NCBI RefSeq assembly: GCF_022811725.1
Contig: NZ_CP094527.1
Coordinates: 434,001 to 498,000, forward strand
Direction: 5' to 3'
DNA from: Mucilaginibacter sp. SMC90
GTDB lineage: Bacteria > Bacteroidota > Bacteroidia > Sphingobacteriales > Sphingobacteriaceae
Length of the DNA stretch: 64,000 bases
In this document: in pieces, positions 34,886 to 43,615 of the stretch
Layout: every line of letters starts with the position of its first letter
Numbering within the stretch: the first letter of the stretch is position 1
The notes under the pieces: model-generated
Database searches by the model: none
What the model was told of the DNA's origin: nothing
What the model saw: the letters and a program-made list of their open reading frames with translations, nothing else
Made by a program: the position numbers and the translations under genes

Positions 34886-35833
34886 TTAATAACTATAACC
34901 TTGCCCTTTTTTCTTTTTCTTTTTTGGCCGGTCTGGATGTGGGGCGGCAGCAATAGGTGCTTGCTCGAGTAACACATCTAAAAACTTTCCGATTGTAGTA
35001 CCGGCAGATGCCATCATTTTTTGTGGCGTAGTAAATTTTTGCTGTGCAACTCCTTCAGCTAATTCCTTGACATGAGCTTTATTGGGGGTAAACTGTTCTC
35101 CTGTAGAGAGTAGATCCATTTGGCGCCTTTGTTCAAGGCTACCATTTTTTATTACATTGGCATACACCATAGTATCATGCAAGCCACGGTCAAATTTAAA
35201 ATGTTGATCGAAAATACGCTCACCGCATTGTTTGAAAGCCACCCTGTCAAATTCCCCCATCTTTTTGGAATGCTCGACATTTCGCCCTCGTGAATTATTC
35301 ATTGGGCTGAGCTTTACGGTATTACTAGCATCCTTGCGGCTAACAATCACTTGTATGTGCATCTGTTCTCCGGGCTTTCGTTCTCCCCGTTTTTTTAAAC
35401 CCTCTTTTACTTCTTTGTCCTCGTAGCTATAATAGCGGTGATTTTCCAATTTGGCAAACCATATCAAGTCGTTACTATCCTTAATATTCGGTCGGTTAAA
35501 ATTGCGCGCATATTCATCCATCACCAATACAGCATATCCTTTAAGTAGTTCTTTAATTTGTTCCCGGTTATTTTCTGCGAGCAGGTGAGTGAGTTCCTTT
35601 TGACTTGGGCTAATATTTACAAGGAAGAATTTTGCATCATTGCGGCCAAGTTTAGCAATATTATTATCAATCTTTTGCCTTACTTCATAGGCGGAAAAAC
35701 AATTATCTGTCTGATTAAACCAATATTCATGCTCAGCATTATCCAAGCGGTTTTCCTTTTCCAGGTAGTTAACTAAACCTCCCGCACTGCCTTTGTTGTC
35801 GGCAGTTTTACTGTCTGTTATGTTGATAAACAT
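34886..35833 (-). CDS. Mobilisation protein, DUF5712/MobB-like (relaxase-type)
   Basis: 315 residues. The N-terminal MFINITDSKTADNKGSAGGLVNYLEKENR and GEQMHIQVIVSRKDASNTVKLSPMNNSRG match Bacteroidota MobB/DUF5712 proteins, in which an HxQ/V-type His motif resembles the relaxase metal-binding site. The C-terminal end is Lys-rich (PKKKKKKGQG). It starts 3 bases after the BfmA-like gene. It should nick or process the transfer origin when the element moves. Confidence 0.82.
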   Translation of the reverse strand: MFINITDSKTADNKGSAGGLVNYLEKENRLDNAEHEYWFNQTDNCFSAYEVRQKIDNNIAKLGRNDAKFFLVNISPSQKELTHLLAENNREQIKELLKGYAVLVMDEYARNFNRPNIKDSNDLIWFAKLENHRYYSYEDKEVKEGLKKRGERKPGEQMHIQVIVSRKDASNTVKLSPMNNSRGRNVEHSKKMGEFDRVAFKQCGERIFDQHFKFDRGLHDTMVYANVIKNGSLEQRRQMDLLSTGEQFTPNKAHVKELAEGVAQQKFTTPQKMMASAGTTIGKFLDVLLEQAPIAAAPHPDRPKKKKKKGQGYSY

Positions 35834-35836
35834 ACC

Positions 35837-36391
35837 TTATCTTAATATTTCTATTTGTGCTTTTGTATTTGCTAACAGTTCTTCCTTTTCCCGACTGGTA
35901 TTGAAACCACTGATATTTTCCCTGGCTTTGGCATAGCCGTCAAGTATGAGCGCGAATTGCTTTTTTAACTGTTCCTTACCCGTTTGCTGAAGTTCTACAC
36001 GCTTTATAACATCAGCAATTAGTTTAAACCTGTCTGATTCTGTTTGCTGCCCGGCCAGTACTGCATTTAAACCTGGCGACAACGTTTCGTTAAAAAAAAT
36101 TATCACATTCCTAAAAGCTTCTACCATGCGGTCTACATCCCTCCTCGTTGGTATCAGTAGATCATTTTCCTGGGTTTTGATGAAGCCAATCAAATCTTTA
36201 TGGTTCTTTACGAGTGCGTTCTTCAGCATTTCATCATTCAGGTCCATAGGGTCTTTCTTGCTTTTGTAGAAATAATCTACCATCTGAATAAATATTTGTC
36301 GTTTTGTCCTTCCTAGTTTCAAGGCGATCTTCTCAAACTTCTGATCAACCGCTTCGGGATACCTTACCGACCGTGTGTTAATATCTTGCAT
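35837..36391 (-). CDS. BfmA/BtgA-family mobilisation protein
   Basis: 184 residues. The start contains a ribbon-helix-helix-like DNA-binding section (RSVRYPEAVDQKFEKIALKLGRTKRQIFIQMVDYFY), followed by a helical region (about 60-180). The family helps recruit the relaxase to the transfer origin in Bacteroides mobilisable elements. It lies directly next to the hairpin-rich region at 36392-36850, which is consistent with that role. Confidence 0.82.
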   Translation of the reverse strand: MQDINTRSVRYPEAVDQKFEKIALKLGRTKRQIFIQMVDYFYKSKKDPMDLNDEMLKNALVKNHKDLIGFIKTQENDLLIPTRRDVDRMVEAFRNVIIFFNETLSPGLNAVLAGQQTESDRFKLIADVIKRVELQQTGKEQLKKQFALILDGYAKARENISGFNTSREKEELLANTKAQIEILR

Positions 36392-36850
36392 ACATCACAA
36401 TTTTATTGTTAAAACTCTGCTGGTATATAACTTTATATCCTGATACATAGTTATATAGATAGCCAGTTATATGGAATACCCAGAAGTATCCTGAAAACGC
36501 CCTTTTTACAGTCGTGGGCGCAGGTAAGTATCCCTGGAGGATACTTAAAACCCTTTTTGCAGCGCAAAAAGCAAGCAAAGTAGGGCTCTGCCCAACTTCC
36601 GCTTGCTCCCTTACGGGACAAGCCAGGTCGCCATACATATTTGTACAGTTGATGTTTGAAGCGGTTGTCGCACTTCGCGCGAAAACCGCTGTTAATGGCC
36701 AAGAGAAATATTTGAAAGTGTGGACTGGGCTGGTGGGTAATATCATTCTTGAGATAATTGAGTAATAAATTGATATGCCGCTATATTGGTACACTGATAT
36801 ATGTTTAGCGGTTATCCCAATATAAAATAGCTGGATAACTCTATATCCAG
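36392..36850. other. Hairpin-rich non-coding region, candidate oriT
   Basis: About 460 bases without a credible gene between the mobilisation genes and the next minus-strand gene. It holds several inverted repeats: taagtatcc/ggatactta (36525-36547), ctttttgc/gcaaaaag (36553-36571), a longer hairpin from gcaagc to gcttgc (36571-36606) with inner gggc/gccc, and agcggtt/aaccgct (36660-36690). AT-rich repeats lie at both ends. Clustered hairpins next to BfmA/relaxase genes are typical of oriT; the nick site is not identified. Confidence 0.5.
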
Positions 36851-37204
36851 TTACAGGGTTATATTGTTACCAACATGGCTTGCAGTGTCATTTACTTTCC
36901 AGTTTTCCGGCCAGTCAACCATACTTGCTTTTGTCGGGTGAAAGGATGGCAGGTAGAGGATATAACCAAAGTCCCGTAACTCTTTAATGCACTTTTGATA
37001 AGTGGCAGTGGATGCAATTCTCGATGTCGCCAATAAACCGCTTCTGCTTATTTTAAATGGACGCTGATAGCCTGAGCGCTGCCAAAAAATGAAAAGCCCT
37101 GAGAAAAGGCTGACGTGTGTTGGAAACAACCGCTCATCCTTACCCAACGATCTGAATAATTTTGAATAGCCCTTTAAATCCGGGGAAGATGATAAGACTT
37201 TCAT
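36851..37204 (-). CDS. Hypothetical protein of the mobile element
   Basis: 117 residues. A helix-rich protein (YSKLFRSLGKDERLFPTHVSLFSGLFIFWQRSGYQRPFKISRSGLLATSRIASTATYQKCIKELRDFGYI) that resembles the winged-helix accessory proteins seen beside excisionase-like genes in Bacteroidota elements. It overlaps the stop of the upstream HTH gene by 4 bases (ATGA). Its function is not known. Confidence 0.65.
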   Translation of the reverse strand: MKVLSSSPDLKGYSKLFRSLGKDERLFPTHVSLFSGLFIFWQRSGYQRPFKISRSGLLATSRIASTATYQKCIKELRDFGYILYLPSFHPTKASMVDWPENWKVNDTASHVGNNITL

Positions 37205-37467
37205 TTTATTTTCCCTTCTAATAATTTGTGAATGTCTTCCAGCTTGTAATAAAGCATTCCGCCTATTTTAGTAAACCTTAATGTACCATTGATACGCAGG
37301 TTTTGTAAGGTGCCTGGTGATATGTTTAAAAGCTTTCGTACCTCTATACTTTTAAGCCACTTTTTCCCCTGGCCTTCTTCAGGCCGTATCATTTGCCTGA
37401 TCTCCTGGAGCAGGTCTTTTTTAAAATCGTTCAAATCATCTTTCGTGATCACTTCAATTGCCGCCAT
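37201..37467 (-). CDS. MerR/excisionase-like helix-turn-helix protein
   Basis: 88 residues. The C-terminal domain KKWLKSIEVRKLLNISPGTLQNLRINGTLRFTKIGGMLYYKLEDIHKLLEG is the HTH_17 pattern of excisionases and small MerR-type proteins, preceded by a short helical part rich in acidic and basic residues. It is the first gene of a two-gene unit with 36851-37204 and could control excision or mobilisation of the element. Confidence 0.82.
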   Translation of the reverse strand: MAAIEVITKDDLNDFKKDLLQEIRQMIRPEEGQGKKWLKSIEVRKLLNISPGTLQNLRINGTLRFTKIGGMLYYKLEDIHKLLEGKIK

Positions 37468-37705
37468 ATTTGATTTGTTTAAATTACAAACAGTAAAAAA
37501 TATTTATCCATGCTCCCAACGACAAATCCTACTTACGTGGGAATAGTTAAAATGCCTAAAATCAGGCAGAACAAATTTAAACAATGTTTTGATAAAATAA
37601 AATATTATCAAAACATTTATTATTTTTGTATAACTCTTTATTGAAATATTCTAAGTAGGAGATACATTACATTTGGAAAATCATCAGTTGACAGGAGCTT
37701 AAACA

Positions 37706-38422
37706 ATGGGGAAGATCGCTTACAAAACATATTTGAATGACAGGCTTAAACAAGCAGACTTTCATGGAACACCTACATTTCCCTTGTATATACAGATCAC
37801 TTACGAACGAAAAAGCATTTTTTTCAAAAGCTATTATTTCCAGTTACTCTCGAAACGTAAGTACTTAATCGTTGTGCCGGGTATAGGTTCAAGGGGGCCG
37901 TCTTTAGAATTTGTAAAAAGCAGGGAAGAAGTGGTTATTAATTATTGTATCGACAAACTTGGTGATAACTTTTCACTCGATACTTTCAAAGAATTATATG
38001 ATGGGATGAGCACTGATTTGTGTGATATGCTGGAAGGTGGCTTTTTTGAATACCTGTTTAATTTCTTTTGGGACGAGGGAAACCCGTCCATGCGGGATGC
38101 TATTCATAATGCAATACCTACAGTTACCCCATATAACTTGCTTCATGATTTTAAACGCATGTTTAAAGCCGATTTTTATAATAAGTTGATAGAAAATTCC
38201 TTTTACTACGCGCCCCCGTATTTGCCGCTATATGGTTTTAAAGATGGCCCGCAAAAGGGTGACCCAATCATTTTTTCTGTTATGGATTGGCAGGACAACT
38301 CTATTAAAGAGAAATTTCAAACTTACGTGGAGAAGACTTACCCGTTTGCGAAGGCTAATGATGTTGTAAAAGCTGTAGATACCTGGGCAGGAAAATATTT
38401 GTCCGTATCTTCTGGAAAATAA
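37706..38422 (+). CDS. Orphan protein of the mobile element
   Basis: 238 residues, no leader. The N-terminal part (PTFPLYIQITYERKSIFFKSYYFQLLSKRKYL) resembles the arm-type DNA-binding domain of Bacteroidota tyrosine recombinases, but no catalytic domain follows; the rest (LDTFKELYDGMSTDLCDMLEGGFFEYLFNFFWDEGN) is not recognised. It may be a truncated or adapted integrase relative or an unrelated cargo protein. It reads rightward, opposite its neighbours, with about 240 bases before it. Confidence 0.5.
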   Translation: MGKIAYKTYLNDRLKQADFHGTPTFPLYIQITYERKSIFFKSYYFQLLSKRKYLIVVPGIGSRGPSLEFVKSREEVVINYCIDKLGDNFSLDTFKELYDGMSTDLCDMLEGGFFEYLFNFFWDEGNPSMRDAIHNAIPTVTPYNLLHDFKRMFKADFYNKLIENSFYYAPPYLPLYGFKDGPQKGDPIIFSVMDWQDNSIKEKFQTYVEKTYPFAKANDVVKAVDTWAGKYLSVSSGK

Positions 38423-38424
38423 AA

Positions 38425-38446
38425 AGCCGCTCCATTTGAAGCGGCT
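38425..38446 (-). terminator. Terminator of the zeta-toxin pair
   Basis: agccgct (38425-38431) pairs with agcggct (38440-38446). On the minus strand the stem is followed by a T-run (38420-38424), so it should stop the transcript of the zeta-toxin operon, and it lies right at the end of the converging orphan gene. Confidence 0.6.
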
Positions 38447-38459
38447 AACTGGATATATT

Positions 38460-39113
38460 TTAACGACTGGGGCCTCTATAAGGTCGCAATTCTTGTGTAG
38501 GCGAAGGTGGTATGAATTTCTCGACAATAGCATTTATCCGATTGACAAACTTTTCAGGTATGTTACTACTTTGATAAACAAGGCTTCGATTTTGTATGCT
38601 AAGCAAGGAACGTAAATGCTGATTACTTTTGGAAGCATCAGCGATCTCTACATTGTCAAAGTGATCGGCAAAACGTTCGATATATTCTAACCCTAAATCG
38701 TAGTTCTGTTGAATGTTTTTAATATCAACAAAATGTCCACCGTCCTTCACTCTTTCATTCACACGGAAAACAGATTGCTCGATACTCTCTAATGTCAGGT
38801 AAATCAGGTGGGTAGCATAACCATGCGCTTTAAAATGAGCGACAACATCCATCAATGATTCATCTCTAAAATTAGTTTCTAAAGTAAAGTGCCGTCTATC
38901 TTTAACTGCGGCGTTCACCTGTTTGAAAAAATCTTTAGTCGCTTCCTCATATATGCTTCGTTTAGGCATACGGGGTGATTGGGCCTCTATCTGTGCAACA
39001 ACTTTGTCAACATCAAAAATAATGGCACCGGGTATCGACAAGTCTTTAGAGAAAGTCGATTTTCCCGCTCCATTTGGCCCCGCGACAAATAATAGTTGCG
39101 GGTTATTTGACAT
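38460..39113 (-). CDS. Zeta-toxin-family P-loop protein
   Basis: 217 residues. The Walker A motif is FVAGPNGAGKST (residues 9-20), with an early IIFDVDKVVAQIEA and a mid strand HFTLETNFRD, as in zeta toxins and related UDP-GlcNAc kinases, which poison cell-wall precursor synthesis. The C-terminal third is basic and Pro-rich. It starts 4 bases after the 90-residue upstream gene, typical of a toxin-antitoxin or maintenance pair. Confidence 0.82.
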   Translation of the reverse strand: MSNNPQLLFVAGPNGAGKSTFSKDLSIPGAIIFDVDKVVAQIEAQSPRMPKRSIYEEATKDFFKQVNAAVKDRRHFTLETNFRDESLMDVVAHFKAHGYATHLIYLTLESIEQSVFRVNERVKDGGHFVDIKNIQQNYDLGLEYIERFADHFDNVEIADASKSNQHLRSLLSIQNRSLVYQSSNIPEKFVNRINAIVEKFIPPSPTQELRPYRGPSR

Positions 39114-39117
39114 AAGA

Positions 39118-39390
39118 TCAAAGGGTTTTTATGAAGTGTTCCTGATATTTATCGTCCATCCACATCAAGTCCTTGCGGTCGGCGTATTCGTGTACTGCAT
39201 GGGACGTAGTTGGGCAAACTGAGGGATCGTAATAGGTAATGTAACCGCCTTTAGCAAATTTTTCCTTTTTCATGGCCTCATACGTTGGCCTAAGACGTTC
39301 TTGCAATTCCTTGTCTGTTAGATCAAAGACTGATTTTAAACGTAGGTCGATGGTGGTTGCGTTGCTCATGGTTTGATGAAATGCTCTCAT
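39118..39390 (-). CDS. Small partner of the zeta-type toxin (putative antitoxin)
   Basis: 90 residues from the ATG at 39390, or 84 from the ATG at 39372. It is a helical, charged protein (LKSVFDLTDKELQERLRPTYEAMKKEKFA) ending HEYADRKDLMWMDDKYQEHF. It does not look like the classical epsilon antitoxin, but it is encoded immediately upstream of the toxin. Antitoxin function is inferred only from position. Confidence 0.6.
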   Translation of the reverse strand: MRAFHQTMSNATTIDLRLKSVFDLTDKELQERLRPTYEAMKKEKFAKGGYITYYDPSVCPTTSHAVHEYADRKDLMWMDDKYQEHFIKTL

Positions 39391-39434
39391 ACAAATATAA
39401 AGATTGAAATATTAAGAATTATGAATGTTGATAT

Positions 39435-40673
39435 TTAGGCGGTCTTGGCTACACGCTTCTTTGGTACCAGCTTTGCCTCTAATTGCGACATGTCTTCGCT
39501 GATCTTATGATCTAAAACTTTAGCATATATCTGCGTAGTCTTGATGCTGGTATGCCCCATCATCTTAGATACCGTTTCAATGGGCACGCCATTATTTAAT
39601 GTAACGGTAGTGGCAAATGTGTGGCGTGCAATATGAAAAGTGAGTTCCTTTTCAATATCACAAATACCTGCAAGTTCCTTTAAGTAAGCGTTCATTTTTT
39701 GATTACTCATAACAGGCAATAACAGATTTTCAGCGATACATTGCGGATGCTTATCGTAGGCGCGAATAATACCTGCTGCCACAGGTAAGACAGGGATACG
39801 GGAAAGTGTATCTGTTTTTTGACGCTGGGTATATATCCAGGTTTTGTTGTCGATTCCTTTTACCAGTTCAGAACGTTTAAGCTTTCGTGCATCAACGTAG
39901 GCCAGCCCCGTGTAACAACTGAAAACAAAAATATCCCTTACCGTGCGTAAGCGGGCGTTCGGAATTTTCTTTTTTGTCAACCGGTCAAGCTCTTTGGTGT
40001 CGAGTACTTCCCGGTAAACCTTTTGGGTACGTGGCTTATAATTCAGATATGGATCGATTGTCAGCCAGCCATTACCCATACAGATCCTCACGATCTTACC
40101 GAGGTTCTTGATATATTTTATGGCAGAATTATTGGCGCATTTACGGACAGTCCGTAGATAGTATTCAAAGTCGTTTAGAAATGCAAAGTTGATCTTACTA
40201 ACCGGTATGTCAGTGATATTGTATTGCCATTGCATAAAATCTTTGGTGTGCATCAAAGCTGTTTCATAACGCTGCCAGGTGCTTTTTTCAAACTCCTGCC
40301 CAACCAAAGCTTTCATCTTTTCATTATGATCTTCAAAAATGGCCACAAGCGTTCTTGCGCGTTCCAACTTACCGGTATAGCGGTTCTTTATAGTTTCTAC
40401 GGTTACCGTTTCATCGGCAGCAGTCATCTGCCTGTGGATCTCGTAAAGCTGATGTTCAATACTGCTCATGAAAGCATTAAGGGAGCGGGCATCTTCTTTA
40501 TTACCGGTCGCTCTGCCGGTATCAGTATCCCAGCGGTCAGGATCACACTTCCGGCCAATGGAAACTTCGGTACGTTTGCCATCTACTGTGATGCGCAAAT
40601 AAATAGGGGCTGAACCTGATTCATAATTCTTTGGCTTTCTCAGGCAAAAAAGCACGGTGAGCATAGTTCTCAT
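39435..40673 (-). CDS. Tyrosine recombinase (integrase) of the element
   Basis: 412 residues. An arm-type DNA-binding domain (residues 5-75) and a SAM-like core-binding domain (about 100-210) precede the catalytic domain. The C-terminal box has HIARHTFATT (H347, R350), GHTSIKTTQIY (nucleophile Y383). The first box reads CYTGLAYVDARKL, where the usual Arg after TGL is not present, a pattern seen in other Bacteroidota integrases. It reads away from the tRNA-Asp gene, 255 bases from it, as expected for an integrase at an att end. Confidence 0.9.
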   Translation of the reverse strand: MRTMLTVLFCLRKPKNYESGSAPIYLRITVDGKRTEVSIGRKCDPDRWDTDTGRATGNKEDARSLNAFMSSIEHQLYEIHRQMTAADETVTVETIKNRYTGKLERARTLVAIFEDHNEKMKALVGQEFEKSTWQRYETALMHTKDFMQWQYNITDIPVSKINFAFLNDFEYYLRTVRKCANNSAIKYIKNLGKIVRICMGNGWLTIDPYLNYKPRTQKVYREVLDTKELDRLTKKKIPNARLRTVRDIFVFSCYTGLAYVDARKLKRSELVKGIDNKTWIYTQRQKTDTLSRIPVLPVAAGIIRAYDKHPQCIAENLLLPVMSNQKMNAYLKELAGICDIEKELTFHIARHTFATTVTLNNGVPIETVSKMMGHTSIKTTQIYAKVLDHKISEDMSQLEAKLVPKKRVAKTA

Positions 40674-40928
40674 GTTGTTTTAACTTGCTTTTTAAGTGAA
40701 CAAAATTGTTAAATAAGTCACTTGAAATCAAGATGCGCAATCATTGAACAGGTTGATATACAGATATATATCAGTTAATTCGGGAGTTGTTTTTCGGATC
40801 GGGAATTAACTCCCGAATTATTGTCATTTTCCTTGCGAAAACTTGAATAATTTGGTTTGGCCGTAAAACAAAAAACCCTTCAAATGATATCATTTGAAGG
40901 GTTTTGCTTGGTAATGTTACCTTTTTAG
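40674..40928. other. Element-tRNA junction with inverted repeats (candidate att region)
   Basis: Between the integrase start and the tRNA 3' end lie a perfect 13-base inverted repeat, taattcgggagtt (40776-40788) and aactcccgaatta (40808-40820), with a 19-base loop, and the tRNA terminator at 40872-40905. Such repeats next to an integrase and a tRNA 3' end mark an integration site; the matching direct repeat at the far end was not seen. Confidence 0.5.
40872..40905 (-). terminator. Terminator of tRNA-Asp
   Basis: A 34-base perfect palindrome centred between 40888 and 40889 (aaaacccttcaaatgat on one arm). On the minus strand it is followed by a T-run (about 40864-40875), so it ends the tRNA transcript; on the plus strand it would also fold. 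Confidence 0.75.
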
Positions 40929-41002
40929 CGGAATGGACGGGACTCGAACCCGCGACCCCATGCGTGACAGGCATGTATTCTAACCAGCTGAACTACCACT
41001 CC
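40929..41002 (-). tRNA. tRNA-Asp (anticodon GTC)
   Basis: A 74-base cloverleaf without encoded CCA. The acceptor stem is GGAGTGG/CCATTCC (with one G-U pair), the D-arm contains AGCTGGTTAGAATA, the anticodon loop is CTGTCAC with GTC, and the T-arm reads GGGTTCGAGTCCC. The 3' end faces the integrase, so the mobile element is integrated at or near this tRNA. Discriminator G is usual for tRNA-Asp. Confidence 0.95.
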
Positions 41003-41187
41003 TCCGTTTGGGTGTGCAAATATACAAACCATTTCATTTTACGCAAATTGTTTTTACAAAAAAGTTCGTTATTTGAAAAATTAAGGGCTTTTTTGATTTG
41101 TTTGCCTTTTTTATTTCGGTTAATTTGCTGATAGTCACCGTTTAAATAAGGTGATACAGGGTGTGGTTCACGCAAATTTAAAAATAG

Positions 41188-43572
41188 TTACTTCACATCA
41201 AAGCTGAAATACTGGCTTGCAGCGTCACCTTCCGCTGTAATTCCCTGTACAACCCCTATATATTTACCTGTTTGGTCAGACGTATAAAACGACAGCTGGC
41301 TTTTGCCCTGGGCCGAAGTGTTGATTTCAGGAGCCCAATAAAGCAGGCTTCTGAAATCGGGCATCCTGTTTTTAGCTGCCTGTTCAGTATCATACACCGG
41401 CGAATAAAACTCACGCTGTAACTGCAGGCCTTCATAATCAAGAACAACAGCCCTCGGGTCTATTTCTACACCACCAAGATCTCCTTTATAGGTTGTAAAG
41501 CTCAAAACTCCTTCGTAAACTGACGGGCCCCAGTAATACCGGTAAGGAACATCTTCAAGCTTGCGAACTTTTAATGGGTCGATAGCCATAACCTTATCTA
41601 TATTGAAAACAGGCACGTCGTCCAGCATTACTAAGGGATCGCCATCTAAAAAACCATTGCCATTAAGTACTTTAATGTGATAGCGCTTTTGCGACCTGTT
41701 AACCCATACTTCTTTTACATACTCCCTCAGCACTTCTTCCATAGTTGTAAAACGGGTATAATTATCCAAAAGGTAGGTTTTATAAGGTGTTGAATAAAAA
41801 CCGGAACTATCAACCGGTTGTTCGTAAAAATGCTTGATCTTGTTGGCCCAGTAAATGTTTTGGACCTGCGTACCCAGGTTTCCTTCTTCAATGGCGTTTT
41901 GCATGCCCCTGGTAAGGTTAAATTTGGGCGCAGGGTACTTTGAGTATTGTTCAGAAAAAGGACTTAATATATCTATATGATATATTGAATCGCGCTCTGA
42001 GTTGGTTTGGGCTACTATTTCTCCCGGGCCGTAAAGTTGTCTTGTATTAAAGATCAGCCTGCCTGTTGAATCGCTTTTTGAGGCATACAGCTGTACCCGT
42101 TTTCCCGGAACACTTAAATAAGCTATAATATCTTTGGCAACGCCGCCTGTTTGTGTATTGGTTACTTTGCCGGTAATCAGGTGGCCATCATATTCGGGCA
42201 AAAAGTTAAATACTGCAGGTTTGTTACCAAGCACGCTGGCCCATTGAAACCTTCGCCAGCCTTGCGACAGCATAAGGTTGTCAAGGGCAGCATCTGCCTC
42301 TGCATCTGTATTTTTGAAGTAATAGTCTGGCGATTCAATATTGCCCCTCAAGTCCGATTTTAGCCACAGATAGCTGAATATCTCGCCGGCATCGATCTTT
42401 TGCAGCGAATCAAGCTTATAAACCGACATTGACAGGTTAGCAGATCTGGTTTGTCCTGAAAGATCTTTAGCTGCAATGCCGACACTTACCTTTTTTCTGC
42501 GGGCGTATAAAGCCTGATCGGCGGTGGCATCAATACTAAGCTTTTGCTTGGGCCGCTTAAAGTAAAGCCTTTCACATACGGGTTGCCGGGCGCTGTTAAA
42601 TATTGTTAAGCTTGATATGCCTTCACCTAATTTAGCTTTATCAAGTATGAAGCTGGCGGTCCCGTTATTAATTGACGCCGTCATGCCTGCTTTTATCAAC
42701 TGCCTTGTATGTGCAAAAAGATATAGCTCGCCGGTTTCAGCGCCAGCAGCTTTCACTGTAACCTCTATTTGCGTACTGCCTGCATCTTTTACTGCCATTA
42801 CATAGCCCTGGCTATTAACAGCAGGTAACTCTTTTGTAACAGCAGCATTATTGCCTGATTTAATAATGGCTTTGTAAGTATTACCGGCCTCGGGTGTAAA
42901 TAAAAAACTGCCAATACCAAACTTTAACGGGCGAAACCTCGCTACTGTATCATTTTTCTGATCAACAATTGAGCCTCTGTACTCGCTTAATCCCTTGCCG
43001 TCTGATGCTGTAACCTTAAAGGCCACTTTACTGTTAATACCTGCAACCAGGCTTCCTCCCTCTGGAAAAAACTGAACGTCGTAGGCCAAAGATTGCGCTT
43101 TAGCCTGCACTTCAGGAGATTTCAATGGATTGACAATAGTGATGCTTTTTTCAAAATAGTAATCGGCACTGAAGTTTTTCATCCAGCTGGTATACGCCCT
43201 TAATTTATAGTTTCCATTGCCGGCAGATACAGGTACATAAACAGAACCGCTGCCAAGGCCGTTTTTCATTTCTATTTTAGTTTGTATAATGGCATTTTGC
43301 CTGTCGTCCAGTACATCAACATATACAACTTTACTTAAACCAAGCAACTTATGATAGGCAGCGTCAACGGCATAGGCCTTAAACCACAAAATCTCTCCGG
43401 TCATGTAGGCGTTTTTGTCGGTGTGTACAAAGATCTTTTCCTGTACGGCGGCCTGGCTATACTTATTAAAGCTATCAGAGATTTGACTTGTATTTTGTGC
43501 CAGCCCGTTCAACGATAACAGTAACATGCCTGAAAGCAGTGGAACGATAGCAGTTTTTTTAATTTTTTTCAT
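41188..43572 (-). CDS. Exported MG2-like protein linked to the TonB/DUF4249 cluster
   Basis: About 794 residues from the ATG at 43572 (TTG at 43578 is less likely). A signal peptide (MKKIKK ... GLAQ) is followed by an MG2-like macroglobulin domain (QEKIFVHTDKNAYMTGEILWFKAYAVDA) and further beta-sandwich parts; the C-terminal half has a plug-like VLNGNGFLDGDPLVMLDDVPVF. Such proteins accompany TonB receptors and DUF4249 proteins. It is the last gene of the leftward operon. Its exact role in uptake is unknown. Confidence 0.78.
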   Translation of the reverse strand: MKKIKKTAIVPLLSGMLLLSLNGLAQNTSQISDSFNKYSQAAVQEKIFVHTDKNAYMTGEILWFKAYAVDAAYHKLLGLSKVVYVDVLDDRQNAIIQTKIEMKNGLGSGSVYVPVSAGNGNYKLRAYTSWMKNFSADYYFEKSITIVNPLKSPEVQAKAQSLAYDVQFFPEGGSLVAGINSKVAFKVTASDGKGLSEYRGSIVDQKNDTVARFRPLKFGIGSFLFTPEAGNTYKAIIKSGNNAAVTKELPAVNSQGYVMAVKDAGSTQIEVTVKAAGAETGELYLFAHTRQLIKAGMTASINNGTASFILDKAKLGEGISSLTIFNSARQPVCERLYFKRPKQKLSIDATADQALYARRKKVSVGIAAKDLSGQTRSANLSMSVYKLDSLQKIDAGEIFSYLWLKSDLRGNIESPDYYFKNTDAEADAALDNLMLSQGWRRFQWASVLGNKPAVFNFLPEYDGHLITGKVTNTQTGGVAKDIIAYLSVPGKRVQLYASKSDSTGRLIFNTRQLYGPGEIVAQTNSERDSIYHIDILSPFSEQYSKYPAPKFNLTRGMQNAIEEGNLGTQVQNIYWANKIKHFYEQPVDSSGFYSTPYKTYLLDNYTRFTTMEEVLREYVKEVWVNRSQKRYHIKVLNGNGFLDGDPLVMLDDVPVFNIDKVMAIDPLKVRKLEDVPYRYYWGPSVYEGVLSFTTYKGDLGGVEIDPRAVVLDYEGLQLQREFYSPVYDTEQAAKNRMPDFRSLLYWAPEINTSAQGKSQLSFYTSDQTGKYIGVVQGITAEGDAASQYFSFDVK

Positions 43573-43615
43573 AGCCAAACCTTATTGATTTATTTCCATG
43601 GCGTCATCTATAATT

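Noticed and set aside
36514..36765. Frames on both strands across the candidate oriT
   Set aside because: They cover the hairpins and read through both strands equally; no domain or start signal was seen, so they are shadows of a repeat-rich non-coding region.
1..40000. A second copy of the tRNA-Asp 3' end as left attachment site
   Set aside because: I looked for the ggaatggacgg/gactcgaacc segment in the left part and did not see it, so the left end is probably outside the window.
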